Source of the DNA: Allobosea caraganae
Lineage (GTDB): Bacteria > Pseudomonadota > Alphaproteobacteria > Rhizobiales > Beijerinckiaceae
Assembly: GCF_003351345.1 (NCBI RefSeq)
Contig: NZ_QQTO01000007.1
Coordinates: 1 to 64,000 of the forward strand
Reading direction: 5' to 3'
DNA length: 64,000 nt
Positions 53,276 through 63,075 of the stretch are shown here, one piece after another. The notes beneath the pieces are model-generated. The model did no database searches. It was not told the origin of the DNA and worked only from the letters and a program-made list of their open reading frames with translations. A program made the position numbers and the translations under genes. The number at the start of each line of letters is the position of its first letter. The stretch's first letter is position 1.

Positions 53276-54380
53276 GCGCTGGCCCACCCGCGACGGCGTC
53301 GGGTGGCAATGGCTTGCCGGCGGGCTCGCCGGAGCTCATCCGGCGCAGCCTGCGGTCGAGCGGCTTCTCGACCAGAAGGAAGACCGCGACGCCGACCGCG
53401 ATGCTGAGGACGATGCCGATGATCCGCGCGGGCAGCACGAGCGAGGCCGGCACGTCGAAATGGCCGAGCAGCTTGCCGCCGGCGGAGAGCACGAACCAGT
53501 GCGACAGGTAGATGCTGAACGAGGCGTCGCCGAGCTTCCAGACCAGCCGGTTGAGCGCGTTGTCGGCGAAGAGCCCGCGGCAGGCGATGAAGCCGATGAA
53601 CAGCATGGCCGCGACGCCGATGCGGTAGATCGGGTGCAGGCCCCATTCCGGCGCGAGCCAGAACGCCGCGAGCGCGAAGGCGGCGAAGGGCAGCGCGCTC
53701 AGCGCCCGCTCGACCGGCCGCAGGCCTTCCAATGACCGGATCAGCCAGCCGAGGCCGAAGGCGAACATGAACGGGCTGAAGACATGCGAGACGATCGCCG
53801 AGGAGCCGGCGCCGGGCGCCCCCGCGATCACCGGGCTCGGCACCCCGGCGAACACGATCCCGGTCGCGCCGAATGCGGCCATTAGCCAGGCCAGGCCGAG
53901 CCGGGCCCGCGTGCCGCCGCCGAGCGTCAGCAGCATCGCCGCGACCGAGCTGTAGAAGATCATCTCGTGCTCGAGCGTCCAGCCGACGCCGAGGATCGGG
54001 AAGCCCATTTGCGGCAGGATCAGGTAGGATTTCGCCAGGGTGACGAGGTCGGGCGTGAAGTTGTTCAGCCGCCAGGCGCTGTTCAGCGCATAGGCCAGCA
54101 CCGCGAGGCTCGTGAAGAGCCAGTACATCGGGTAGAGGCGCAGGATGCGCGAGCGCAGGAACGACCAGCCGCTCTCGGACGTGCCGATGCGCATGCAGAT
54201 CACGTAGCCGGAGACGATGAAGAACAGCTCGACCCCCATCGCCGAAAACGGCTGATACCAGGCGGGCAGGGCGGCATTGGTGCTGATGTGCTTGGTCAGG
54301 AGGAAGGAGTGGCAGACCACGACCTCGCATGCTGCGAGCGCGCGCAGCCATTGAATTTCGACACGCCGTTCCCTCTGCAC
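53253..54380 (-). CDS. Acyltransferase 3 (OafA/YrhL-like)
   Basis: About 375 residues, ten to eleven membrane helices. The family motif IQWLRALAACEVVVCHSF gives the R...H pair, followed by FFIVSGYVICMRIG and SIYLSHWF. Such proteins add acetyl or other acyl groups to surface sugars. GTG at 54380 has GAAAGG eight bases upstream; TTG at 54386 is possible. Last gene of the minus-strand sugar block. Confidence 0.88.
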   Translation of the reverse strand: MQRERRVEIQWLRALAACEVVVCHSFLLTKHISTNAALPAWYQPFSAMGVELFFIVSGYVICMRIGTSESGWSFLRSRILRLYPMYWLFTSLAVLAYALNSAWRLNNFTPDLVTLAKSYLILPQMGFPILGVGWTLEHEMIFYSSVAAMLLTLGGGTRARLGLAWLMAAFGATGIVFAGVPSPVIAGAPGAGSSAIVSHVFSPFMFAFGLGWLIRSLEGLRPVERALSALPFAAFALAAFWLAPEWGLHPIYRIGVAAMLFIGFIACRGLFADNALNRLVWKLGDASFSIYLSHWFVLSAGGKLLGHFDVPASLVLPARIIGIVLSIAVGVAVFLLVEKPLDRRLRRMSSGEPAGKPLPPDAVAGGPALSALPPA

Positions 54381-54441
54381 AGTCAAGGCCTTTCGCAGCG
54401 TCCCGCCGCTGGATGGGCCTCGTTGTCTCCGAGGCCTCTTG

Positions 54442-55905
54442 TCATTTCGCGCCCCGTGCGGTGAGCACCGCAGGCACGGTCTCGAGCAGGATGTAGAGGT
54501 CGAGCCAGATCGACCAGTTCCGGATGTAGAACAGGTCCTGCTCCTTCTGCACCGCGAGATCGCCGCCGCTGCGCGAGCTGACCTGCCAGAGGCCGGTCAG
54601 GCCGGGCGGCACGCTGACGCGCAGCACCTGGAAGTCGGGGTCGAAGCCGCTCATGTGGTAGGCCGGGAAAGGCCTCGGCCCGACGATGCTCATCTCGCCG
54701 CGCAGGATGTTCCAGAGCTGCGGCAGCTCGTCGAGGCTGGACCGGCGCAGGACGTTGCCGATGCCCGGCAGCACCCGCGGGTCGTCGCTGAGCTTGAAGA
54801 AGCGGGCCCACTCGGCGGCGGCGCGCGGGTCGCTCTGCAGGTGCTCGCGCAGCCGCTCCTCGGCATTGCCGTACATGGTGCGCAGCTTCAGCACGTCGAG
54901 CACGCTGCCGTCGCGGCCGACGCGGCGCTGCCGGTAGAAGGCGGGCCCGGGGTCGGCGATCTTGACCGCGGCGGCCAGGATGATGACGAGCGGGGCTGCG
55001 GCGAGCGCGACGGGAAGCGCGATCGCGAGGTCGATCAGCCGCTTGAGCAGCAGGTTGCCGCGCCGGAACAGGTTGAAGCGCAGTTCCAGCCCGGCGGCGG
55101 CGCCGAGGTTGCGGCTATGCAGGCCGAGATTGGGGATGCCGCCGCCGCTCTCCGCCACGATCACGTGCGGGAAGGGCAGCCGCGACAGGCGCAGCGCCTC
55201 CGTCATGTCGGATTCGCTCAGGTCGGAGGCCGCGACGATGGCGACCTCCGCCAGCCCGGTCAGCCGATGCGCCTCGGTGAGGCCGCACAGGAGCGGCAGC
55301 GTGGTTTCGGAGCGGGCGTCCTCGGCCTGGTCGGTGACGATGCCGATGGGCTTCAGGCCGAGCTTGGGGTGGGCGAGCAGCATCCGGCCCATCTGGGCGC
55401 ATTTGTCCGGAGAGCCGATCAGGATGGTCGACGCTCCCCACAGGCCGGCGCGCATCAGAGCCAGCCGCGCCAGGCTCTCCAGATAGTGGCCGACCACGAA
55501 GAGCAGCGCCGCCACCATGCCGAGCGCGGCGATGTCGACCGGCGCGTGCCAGGCCGGCAAGGCGATGAAGGTCACCGCACCGAGGCCGAGCGCGCTGAGC
55601 GCGCGCAGCCGCAGCCGCTCGATCGGGCAGGAGCCCCAGCAGCTGTAGAGTCCGAGATAGGCATGCAACGGCAGAAGCACTGCGAACAGCGCGAAAGCCG
55701 CTTCAGGCCAGGCCCAGCTCGACGACGGCAGCAGGATCTCCCCGGTGGCGATGGCAAGCGCCGTCGCCAGGTAGTCGCTCGTGACCAGCGCGGCGATGAC
55801 CGCGACGCGCCGCCGGGAGGCCTGGAGCGGCCGCCGCAATCCGGCGGACGAGGCGCGCTTGCTCCAGTCCAGTGGCACTGTGGCCGATGTAGCCCCCCAA
55901 CGCAT
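54442..55905 (-). CDS. WbaP/ExoY-type polyprenyl glycosylphosphotransferase
   Basis: 487 residues: four amino-terminal helices and a Rossmann-like middle domain (STILIGSPDKCAQMGRML), then the bacterial sugar transferase domain from about 280: KRLIDLAIALPVAL, RQRRVGRDGSVLDVLKLRTM, VGPRPFPAYHM and GLTGLWQVSSRSGGD. It transfers a sugar-1-phosphate to undecaprenyl phosphate and so starts the repeat unit. Part of a minus-strand block with sugar enzymes. Confidence 0.92.
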   Translation of the reverse strand: MRWGATSATVPLDWSKRASSAGLRRPLQASRRRVAVIAALVTSDYLATALAIATGEILLPSSSWAWPEAAFALFAVLLPLHAYLGLYSCWGSCPIERLRLRALSALGLGAVTFIALPAWHAPVDIAALGMVAALLFVVGHYLESLARLALMRAGLWGASTILIGSPDKCAQMGRMLLAHPKLGLKPIGIVTDQAEDARSETTLPLLCGLTEAHRLTGLAEVAIVAASDLSESDMTEALRLSRLPFPHVIVAESGGGIPNLGLHSRNLGAAAGLELRFNLFRRGNLLLKRLIDLAIALPVALAAAPLVIILAAAVKIADPGPAFYRQRRVGRDGSVLDVLKLRTMYGNAEERLREHLQSDPRAAAEWARFFKLSDDPRVLPGIGNVLRRSSLDELPQLWNILRGEMSIVGPRPFPAYHMSGFDPDFQVLRVSVPPGLTGLWQVSSRSGGDLAVQKEQDLFYIRNWSIWLDLYILLETVPAVLTARGAK

Positions 55906-55945
55906 AGCCGTTAGCCCCTGCTTTCATTGCGCCGCTTCGGAGCGG

Positions 55946-56941
55946 CTATTCCGCCGCCTGCTGCGTAGCCGGCCGCTTGCTCTCGCCTGCGACCATCTCC
56001 GCGATCCAGCGATAGGTCGGCACGATGCCCTCCCGCAGCATGATCCGCGGTTCCCAGCCGAGGACTTCGCGCAGGCGGGAATTGTCGCTGTTGCGGCCGC
56101 GCACGCCCTGCGGGCGGGAGACGTCATGGCGCTTGACCACGCGCTTGCCGGCGACCTCGGCGACCATGTCGACGAGCTGGTCGATCGTCACGAGTTCGTC
56201 CGTGCCGAGGTTGAGCGGCTTGTCGTAGTCCGACTGCATGATCCGGTAGATGCCCTCGATGCAATCCTCGACATGCATGAAGGAGCGGGTCTGCTGGCCG
56301 TCGCCCCAGATCTCGATCGTGCCGCCGTCGGGAATACCGGCGATCTTGCGGCTGATCGCCGCCGGCGCCTTCTCGCGCCCGCCATCATAGGTCCCGAGCG
56401 GGCCGTAGACGTTGTGGAAGCGCACGACCCTGGTCGGGAAGCCCCAGTCCTCGCTGAAGTACTGGCACATCTTCTCCATGTAGAGCTTCTCGAGCCCGTA
56501 GCCCTCCTCGGGATCGGCCGGGAAGGCGTCGTCCTCGCGCAGCGGCGTCACGTCGGGCTTGGTCTGGAGGTATTGCGGATAGACGCAGGCCGAGGACGAG
56601 AACAGGAAGCGCTTCGCGCCGTTCTCGCGCGCCGCCTTGATCATGTTCACGTTGATCAGCGTGTTGTGCAGCGTGATCGGCGCGCGCGAGGAGGTGATGT
56701 AGCCGATGCCGCCCATATCTGCGGCGAGATGGTAGATCTCGTCGACGCCGGCCGTGGCGATCTCGCAGTTCTTCTCGCTGCGCAGGTCGAGGACCTCGAA
56801 CTCATGGGCGGCGGTCGGCGCATATTCCGGGTGCTTGATGTCGACGCCGCGGACATGGCGGCCCTTCTTGACGAGATAGTCGGCTAGGTGGTGGCCGATG
56901 AAGCCTCCGGCGCCGGTAACGAGAGCGGTCTTCTGCGTCAT
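55946..56941 (-). CDS. GDP-mannose 3,5-epimerase-like SDR
   Basis: 331 residues from ATG 56941. NAD motif TGAGGFIG (9-16), SSSACVYP, and the YxxxK pair Tyr148/Lys152 in YGLEK. The blocks DMGGIGYITS, YGLEKLYMEKMCQYF and VRFHNVYGPLGTYDGGREKAPAAI match GDP-mannose 3,5-epimerases. It would make GDP-L-galactose or a related sugar nucleotide; exact specificity is not proven. Followed by the WbaP-type gene 40 bp on. Confidence 0.85.
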   Translation of the reverse strand: MTQKTALVTGAGGFIGHHLADYLVKKGRHVRGVDIKHPEYAPTAAHEFEVLDLRSEKNCEIATAGVDEIYHLAADMGGIGYITSSRAPITLHNTLINVNMIKAARENGAKRFLFSSSACVYPQYLQTKPDVTPLREDDAFPADPEEGYGLEKLYMEKMCQYFSEDWGFPTRVVRFHNVYGPLGTYDGGREKAPAAISRKIAGIPDGGTIEIWGDGQQTRSFMHVEDCIEGIYRIMQSDYDKPLNLGTDELVTIDQLVDMVAEVAGKRVVKRHDVSRPQGVRGRNSDNSRLREVLGWEPRIMLREGIVPTYRWIAEMVAGESKRPATQQAAE

Positions 56942-57003
56942 AATCCCCTCCGTGGATCCAGGAAGTGAAGCGGCCGAGCCGGCCGAATGGCGTCGTTGCG
57001 GGT

Positions 57004-57831
57004 TCATCCGATCGTGGGTTGGCGCAGGCGCTGGACGGCCCGCAGCCAGAAGGCCGAGGCGGCGCGCCGGATCAGCATCCCGCTCGCCGCGGCGATGAAG
57101 CCGGGCACGATCCAGGCATAGCGGCGCAACAGCCGGCGCGGCTCCTGGTTCAGGCGGAACAGCCATTCCAGGCCGTTGCGCTGCATCCAGAGCGGCGCCT
57201 GCGCCTTGCGGCCGGCGAGGAAGTCGAAGGCCGCGCCGACGCCGATCATCACCGGCGCGTCGATGCGCCCGGCATGGCTCGCCATCCAGTATTCCTGCTT
57301 CGGCGTGCTCAGGCCGACCCAGACGATGTCCGGCTTCGCCGCATTGATCTGCGCGACGATGCCGGCATCTTCCTCGCTGCTGAGCGGCCGGAAGGGCGGG
57401 CTCAGCGTGCCCGCGACGGCAAGGCCGGGATAGCTGCGCGTCAGGGCGGCGGAGAGCGCATCGGCGACGCCGACATCGCCGCCATAGTAGAACTGACGAT
57501 AGCCGCGCTTTGCCGAGAGCGCGCTCAGCGCCCGCATCAGGTCCGGCCCGTAGACGCGCCGCGTCTTGGAATGGCCGAGCAGGCGTGACAGCCAGACCAG
57601 CGGCATGCCGTCGGGCGTCACCAGCCCGGCCTGGTTGTGGATCGTCCGCAGCGTTTCGTCGCGCTGGCTCTCCATCACGCCATGGGCGCCGGTGATGCAG
57701 ACATAGCGCTGCTTGCGCTCGGCGATCCAGGATTCGATCGTGTCGAGCGCCAGCGGCAGGTTGATCGCGCTGACCCTGACGCCGAGAATGTCGACGCGCG
57801 CCGGCTCCTTGCGGGTCCGTTCGGGGATCAT
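57004..57831 (-). CDS. WecB/TagA/CpsF family glycosyltransferase
   Basis: 275 residues. The family blocks are visible: [34 protein letters not shown] (catalytic Asp in TPDG), [24 protein letters not shown] and [32 protein letters not shown]. It transfers a sugar such as N-acetylmannosaminuronate to a lipid-linked acceptor. Its start overlaps the upstream decarboxylase-like gene by four bases. Confidence 0.9.
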   Translation of the reverse strand: MIPERTRKEPARVDILGVRVSAINLPLALDTIESWIAERKQRYVCITGAHGVMESQRDETLRTIHNQAGLVTPDGMPLVWLSRLLGHSKTRRVYGPDLMRALSALSAKRGYRQFYYGGDVGVADALSAALTRSYPGLAVAGTLSPPFRPLSSEEDAGIVAQINAAKPDIVWVGLSTPKQEYWMASHAGRIDAPVMIGVGAAFDFLAGRKAQAPLWMQRNGLEWLFRLNQEPRRLLRRYAWIVPGFIAAASGMLIRRAASAFWLRAVQRLRQPTIG

Positions 57832-58808
57832 GCCACGACCCTCCGCTCGGCCAGCCGCACCGGCGCCGCGGAGGTGCCGAGCAGCGCGTCGAAATAGGCG
57901 ATGGTGCGGCTGAGCCCCTCCTTCAGCTCGACGCGCGGCTGCCAGTGGATGAGCTGCGTCGCGCGGTCGATGTCGGGGCAGCGCTGGCGCGGATCGTCCT
58001 GGGGCAGGGGCCGGCGCACGATCTCGGAGCGCGAGCCGGTGAGCGCGATGATCGTCTCGGCCAGCTGCAGGATGGTGATCTCGTTGGGGTTGCCGAGATT
58101 GACGGGGCCCGCGACCTCGCCCTCGACGTTCATCAGCCGCACCAGGCCTTCGACGAGGTCGTCGACATAGCAGAAGGAGCGGGTCTGGCTGCCGTTGCCG
58201 TAGATCGTGATCGGCTCGTTGCGCAGCGCCTGGACGATGAAGTTGGAGACCACCCGCCCATCCTGCGGATGCATGTGCGGGCCGTATGTGTTGAAGATGC
58301 GGGCGACGCGGATCTGCAGGCCGTGCTGGCGCTGGTAGTCGTAGAACAGCGTCTCGGCGCAGCGCTTGCCCTCGTCGTAGCAGGCGCGCGGGCCGTTGAT
58401 GTTGACCAGGCCGCGGTAGTCCTCGCGCTGCGGGTGGATCTCGGGGTCGCCATAGACCTCGCTGGTCGAGGATTGCAGGATGCGCGCATGCAGGCGCTTC
58501 GCCAGGCCAAGCATGTTGATCGCGCCGATGACGCTGGTCTTGGTCGTCTGGACGGGGTCGTGCTGGTAGTGCACCGGCGAGGCCGGGCAGGCCAGGTTGT
58601 AGATCTCGTCGACCTCGACATAGAGCGGGAAGGTGATGTCGTGCCGGACCACCTCGAAACCGGTGACCGAGAGCAACTGAGCGATGTTGCCTCGATTGCC
58701 GGTAAAGTAATTATCGACGCAGAGCACCTCATCGCCGCCCTGAAGAAGTTTTCGACACAGGTGGGATCCGATGAAACCTGCCCCTCCGGTTACAAGAATT
58801 CGCTTCAT
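57828..58808 (-). CDS. UDP-glucuronate decarboxylase-like SDR
   Basis: 326 residues. NAD motif TGGAGFIG (7-14), SSTSEVYGD and Tyr144/Lys148 in CYDEGK. The sequences [37 protein letters not shown] and [19 protein letters not shown] mark the UDP-xylose synthase group, which converts UDP-glucuronate to UDP-xylose. First gene of the minus-strand block to 53253. Confidence 0.9.
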   Translation of the reverse strand: MKRILVTGGAGFIGSHLCRKLLQGGDEVLCVDNYFTGNRGNIAQLLSVTGFEVVRHDITFPLYVEVDEIYNLACPASPVHYQHDPVQTTKTSVIGAINMLGLAKRLHARILQSSTSEVYGDPEIHPQREDYRGLVNINGPRACYDEGKRCAETLFYDYQRQHGLQIRVARIFNTYGPHMHPQDGRVVSNFIVQALRNEPITIYGNGSQTRSFCYVDDLVEGLVRLMNVEGEVAGPVNLGNPNEITILQLAETIIALTGSRSEIVRRPLPQDDPRQRCPDIDRATQLIHWQPRVELKEGLSRTIAYFDALLGTSAAPVRLAERRVVA

Positions 58809-59354
58809 CTCGTTGATCTCCAGGGAAGGTATCAGTAACTTCGTGTATAAATTCGTAGTCTTACGTCATGTTGGCGCAGAAATGGGCTTTCTGCGGAATG
58901 TCTGCGCAGGCACGCCATCGAATGTGAATTCTTTCATCAACATGACGTCATCGTTTACTTGATGTCGCAGCGATGCAATTGACGCTTTTGGAGCGCGAGC
59001 TTCCAATGAAGCTGTTTTTGGAGGTACTCCGCCTCTGGCTGAACGCGAGGGGAGCTGCTGCAGGAGAGTGGGATGAAGTTTTCGGGCAATCATGAATTCG
59101 CTGCAGGGGCGGGGATACGATGCATGTCCATGCGCGAGGTCGCTGCGCAGCATGGCGAAAACTGCATAATCTCGCTGTTAGGCCGGTGGTTTAGTCGGAA
59201 AAGCAGCAGTAAATTCCAGGAGTAATCCCATCGCTCCTGTTGCTTGCCCCGAATAGCGCCCGGATTGTTCCCGCGTTGCTTTAGGCTCTCGTCTGTTCGT
59301 GCTCGGCCACTTGCGCCGGGCCTGTCTCCGATGACCGACGAAGGACGAGCCGTG
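58809..59354. other. Divergent intergenic region of the polysaccharide cluster
   Basis: About 545 bp, visibly richer in A and T than its surroundings (GTGTATAAATTCGTAG, CAACATGACGTCATCG around 58850-58950). It must hold promoters for the minus-strand sugar block and the plus-strand export genes. It includes the GGAGGTACTCC element at 59020. No gene is supported. Confidence 0.55.
59020..59030 (+). repeat. GGAGGTACTCC element
   Basis: Second exact copy of the element at 50313-50323, ahead of the export gene. See that entry. Confidence 0.25.
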
Positions 59355-60671
59355 ATGCCAGCACGCGCTTCCGCCACACTTCAAGGCGCTCTATCCCACC
59401 ATAATAAGAGCCGGCTCAGGGCTGGGGCCTCCTGGCCCGCGCGCCTTGCCCTGCTCGCAGCGCTCGCAGCCGCCGCGCCGGCTCCTCTGCTGGCGGCGCC
59501 CGACGCGCCGCCCGTCTATCGGGTCGCCCCGGGCGACCGCCTCAGCATCCTCGTCTTCGGGCAGGCAGAGCTGTCCGGCGAGTCGATGGTCGATGGCGCC
59601 AACACCGTCACGGTTCCGCTGATCGGTCCTGTCCCCGTGCTCGGCCTGAGCATCAAGGAGATCGAGCAGCGCATTACGCAGCGCCTGGCCGAGGGCTATG
59701 TGCAGAAGCCGGTCGTCTCGGTGCGGCTGACCGAGCCGCGGCCGATCTACGTGGTCGGCGACGTCAAGACGTCCGGCAGCTACGCCTTTCGCCACGGCAT
59801 CTCGGTGATCGGCGCGGTCGCGCTCGCCGGCGGCTTCACCGTCTCGGAGGAGCAGGCCCAGGTCGTGCTGCGCACCGACTACCTCCAGGCCGACGAGCGG
59901 CTGCGGACGATGGAGACGACGCGCGCCTCCCTGATCGCCCGCCGCATCCGGCTGGAGGCGCAGCGCGACGGCCGCAACGCGCTCGATTTCGGCGAGTTGA
60001 CCGGCCCCGGCGCGGCGAGCGAGCAGGTGACGCAGATCATCAAGGGCGAGCAGCAGATGCTCGCCTTCCAGAGCGACGCCCTGCAGCAGCAGGTCGCGAC
60101 GCTGGAGCAGCAGCTGCCGAAGCTGGAGACGGTCAAGGCCTTTCTCCAGGACCAGCTCACGGCCGAGAAGCGCCAGCTCGAGCTGGTCCAGATGCATCTC
60201 ACCGACTACAACACGCTCATGAGCTCGGGCCTGGCCCGGCGCTACACCGGCATCGAGCTGCAGCGCGAAGAGGCGCGCAACCGCGGCAACATCGCCCGCT
60301 TCTCCGGCGACATCTCCAGCAACGACATCAGCCGCGGCGAACTGACGATCCGGATCCAGCAGGCGAAGGACGCCTACCAGCGCCAGGTCAGGACCGAGTT
60401 GCAGGACACCATGCAGCGTCTCGCCGAGGTGGAGGCGGCCCTGCCGACGGCCCGGGCGACGCGCGAGCTCAGGCTGCGCCAGGTCGGCTTCGTCGCCGAC
60501 GCCGGCGGCGCGCCACGGCGCGCGCTCTTCGTCACCCGCACGATCGACCAGAAGGCCGAGACGGTGAGCGTCACCGACGACGCGCCGCTGCAACCCGGCG
60601 ACATCCTGCGCGTCGAGCGGCTGCGCGAGCCCGACCGTTCGGCCGAGCCGGTCTCCGTCACCTGGCGCTGA
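59355..60671 (+). CDS. Polysaccharide export outer-membrane protein (Wza/ExoF-like)
   Basis: About 438 residues; ATG 59355 has GAAGGA ten bases upstream (ATG 59331 is also open). A signal sequence (LALLAALAAAAPAPLLAAP) lacks a lipobox. The polysaccharide-export domain follows (YRVAPGDRLSILVFGQAELSGE, IKEIEQRITQRLAEGYVQKP) with a SLBB part (IYVVGDVKTSGSYAFRHGISVIGAVALAGG), then a long coiled coil about 190-380, as in ExoF/GumB-type proteins. It forms the outer-membrane channel or its periplasmic partner. Confidence 0.88.
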   Translation: MPARASATLQGALSHHNKSRLRAGASWPARLALLAALAAAAPAPLLAAPDAPPVYRVAPGDRLSILVFGQAELSGESMVDGANTVTVPLIGPVPVLGLSIKEIEQRITQRLAEGYVQKPVVSVRLTEPRPIYVVGDVKTSGSYAFRHGISVIGAVALAGGFTVSEEQAQVVLRTDYLQADERLRTMETTRASLIARRIRLEAQRDGRNALDFGELTGPGAASEQVTQIIKGEQQMLAFQSDALQQQVATLEQQLPKLETVKAFLQDQLTAEKRQLELVQMHLTDYNTLMSSGLARRYTGIELQREEARNRGNIARFSGDISSNDISRGELTIRIQQAKDAYQRQVRTELQDTMQRLAEVEAALPTARATRELRLRQVGFVADAGGAPRRALFVTRTIDQKAETVSVTDDAPLQPGDILRVERLREPDRSAEPVSVTWR

Positions 60672-60888
60672 GGGAGCTCTGCCGCCCAGGTCAGCGCCAA
60701 GTTCTGCCAAGGCCGGCAGGGCCGTTCAGCCAGCCTCCTGATGCAACCGCCTGCCCAATACTGCTGCGCCGCAGCATCATCGCCGCAGCGCAATAGGATT
60801 ACTCCCAGCGCACAGCTTCCATGCACCTGCGTAACCCCGTCCAATCACCGCATCGAAGCGCGTCGAACAACCCTCTCACGGGACGATC

Positions 60889-63042
60889 GTGGAACAGATG
60901 AACTGGGCCTTTCAAAATCCGATCCGGCTGGAAGGCGCCGTCCGGCGGCATTTCGAGAGCGTCGGCTACAGCGCCATGCTCACCCTGTGGCGGCGCAAGC
61001 GCATGATCCTCGCGCTGATGGCGCTGGCGGCGCTCGCAGCCCTGGTCGTGCTGCTGCGCAGCGACAAGCGCTACACCTCGAACGCGCTCGTCCAGGTCGA
61101 TTTCGGCCGTGACGACCAGACCGGCAACGGCCGGCAGGGCGGGGGGCTGTCCTTCGACCTCTCGGCCCTGGTCGAGACCGAGGCCCGCTTCATCAGCTCG
61201 CGGGCGATCGCCAGGCAGGTGGCCGACAAGCTGGCGGCCGAGCGCGGCGGGACGCCGCCGGCCGGCGAGCACGAGATCCAGCAGTTGATGCGCAACCTCA
61301 CGGTGCGCAACGACAGCCGCTCCTACCTGATCGACATCGGCTACACTGCGGAGGATCCGAAGCGGGCGGCCGAGATCGCCAACCTCTTCGTCGACACCTA
61401 CCTGAAGAACCGCAGCGAGACGAGCTTCGCCGCAGCGCGCCGGGCGAGCGAATGGTACGCGGCCCAGATCAAGGAGGCGCGCACGGCTCTGGAGGCGGCC
61501 GAGAGCGCCACCTCCGACTACCGCGCCGCCTACGACATCATCGACACGTCGAGCGATGGCGGGGCCCTGCAACAGCAGCAGATGCGCGAGATCGTCAGCC
61601 AGGCCAACGGCGCCTCGCTGGCGCGGCTGAATGAGGAGGCGCGGCTGGAGCGTGCCACGCGCGCCGTCGCCGACGGCACCATTCCGCCCGATATCGCGGC
61701 GCTGCCGCAGATCCAGCGCCTGAGCGAGAGCCGCGAGACCGCGCGCCGGCAGGTCGCCGAGCTGGTTGCGGCGTCGGGCGAGCGCCATCCCAATGTCGAG
61801 CGCGCCAGGGCCCTGCTCGACGAGACCGAGAGCCGCCTGCGCGAGGAGGTCCGCAAGGCCGTCACCACCATCTCCGAGGACGTCAACAATGCCCGCAAGC
61901 TCGAGGCCGGGCTCGAAGCCAGTGCCCGCAAGGCCAAGCTCGCGCTGATCGACAACAAGTCGCGCGAGGCCGAGCTGCGCACCTTGCAGGGCAAGGCCGA
62001 CGCCATCCGCAACCGCCTGAAGACGCTGAGCGACAGCTACGTCCAGGCTCAGGCGCTCTCGGATCTCAAGCCGGTCGCCGCGCAGGTCATGATCGCGGCC
62101 GAGCCGATCGATACGCCCTCGGGCCCGAAGGCCTCCCTCGTCCTTGGCCTCGCCCTGCTGGGGGCGGCGACTTTGGGGGCCGGTCTCGCCTTCCTGCTCG
62201 AACGCCGCGACACCGGCTTCCGGCGCGAGGACGAGGTCCTGCCGGAGACCGATTGCCCGTGCCTGGGCCTGATCGCGGCGACCTCGGGCACCGCGATGCG
62301 GCTCGACATCGCGGCGCGGCGCGAGACCATGCGGGCGATCGCCGCTTCCACCGGCCTGACCGCGTTCCAGACCAGCGCGAAAACCGTGCTCGTCACCTCC
62401 GCGCTGCCCGGAGAAGGCAAGTCGCTCGTGGTCGATTCCCTGGCGCTCAGCCTGATGGAGATGGGCCGCAGCGTCCTCATCATCGACGCGTCGCCGCGCA
62501 GCGAGCCCGCCCGCGAGAACCGGCCGGCGCTGGAGGACATGGTCGCCGACGCGTCGAGCCGCCGCCAGTTCCTCGAGAGCCGGCGCGGCGAGCCGTTGCC
62601 GGTGCTTCAGCGCCGCAACGCCAGCCTGCGCAGCAGCCTGCCGCTGGTTGCCGGCGAGTCCATGGCCCCGCTTTCGGTCATCCAGCGCCGGACCGGCCTG
62701 TCCGAGGGCGGGGCGGTCTTCGCCAACGCCGCCATCGGCGATCTGGTCCGGGAGGCCAGCTCGAAATTCGACGTCATCCTCATCGAGGCGCCGCCGGTCA
62801 TGCTCGTGGCGGACTCGCTCATCCTGGCGCAGGTCGCCGACATCGTCATCCAGGCCGTGCGTTGGCACGACACGCCCAAGTCGACGGTCTCAGCCGCGCT
62901 GAAGCGGCTGCGCGAGGCTGCCGTGCGCGTCAACGGCATCGTGCTGACCGGCGTCAACCCGGCCAAATACCAGAGCTACCACAGCTTCTTCGGCGCTTCG
63001 TCCACCCGGAAGTTCCGCAAATACTACGCAGCATTTGATTGA
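60889..63042 (+). CDS. Wzc-like polysaccharide co-polymerase with degenerate tyrosine-kinase domain
   Basis: 717 residues from GTG 60889 (ATG 60898 possible). A Wzz-type chain-length domain with two membrane helices (about 38-58 and 424-443) frames a long coiled coil, followed by a BY-kinase-like ATPase. Walker A is intact (SALPGEGKS, 504-512), but Walker A' reads IIDASPR (Asp533, Ser535 where a second Asp is usual) and Walker B reads LIEAPP (Glu633 for Asp). The tail has a few tyrosines (YQSYHSFF, KYYAAFD). It controls polymer length and export; kinase activity is doubtful. Confidence 0.85.
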   Translation: MEQMNWAFQNPIRLEGAVRRHFESVGYSAMLTLWRRKRMILALMALAALAALVVLLRSDKRYTSNALVQVDFGRDDQTGNGRQGGGLSFDLSALVETEARFISSRAIARQVADKLAAERGGTPPAGEHEIQQLMRNLTVRNDSRSYLIDIGYTAEDPKRAAEIANLFVDTYLKNRSETSFAAARRASEWYAAQIKEARTALEAAESATSDYRAAYDIIDTSSDGGALQQQQMREIVSQANGASLARLNEEARLERATRAVADGTIPPDIAALPQIQRLSESRETARRQVAELVAASGERHPNVERARALLDETESRLREEVRKAVTTISEDVNNARKLEAGLEASARKAKLALIDNKSREAELRTLQGKADAIRNRLKTLSDSYVQAQALSDLKPVAAQVMIAAEPIDTPSGPKASLVLGLALLGAATLGAGLAFLLERRDTGFRREDEVLPETDCPCLGLIAATSGTAMRLDIAARRETMRAIAASTGLTAFQTSAKTVLVTSALPGEGKSLVVDSLALSLMEMGRSVLIIDASPRSEPARENRPALEDMVADASSRRQFLESRRGEPLPVLQRRNASLRSSLPLVAGESMAPLSVIQRRTGLSEGGAVFANAAIGDLVREASSKFDVILIEAPPVMLVADSLILAQVADIVIQAVRWHDTPKSTVSAALKRLREAAVRVNGIVLTGVNPAKYQSYHSFFGASSTRKFRKYYAAFD

Positions 63043-63075
63043 GCTTTGCCCGACCTCGCTTCGACGGAGGTAACA

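Noticed and set aside
60799-62868. A 689-codon minus-strand frame opposite the Wzc-like gene
   Set aside because: Antisense shadow of a GC-rich gene; Asp/Arg/Gly-rich low-complexity composition and no family match.
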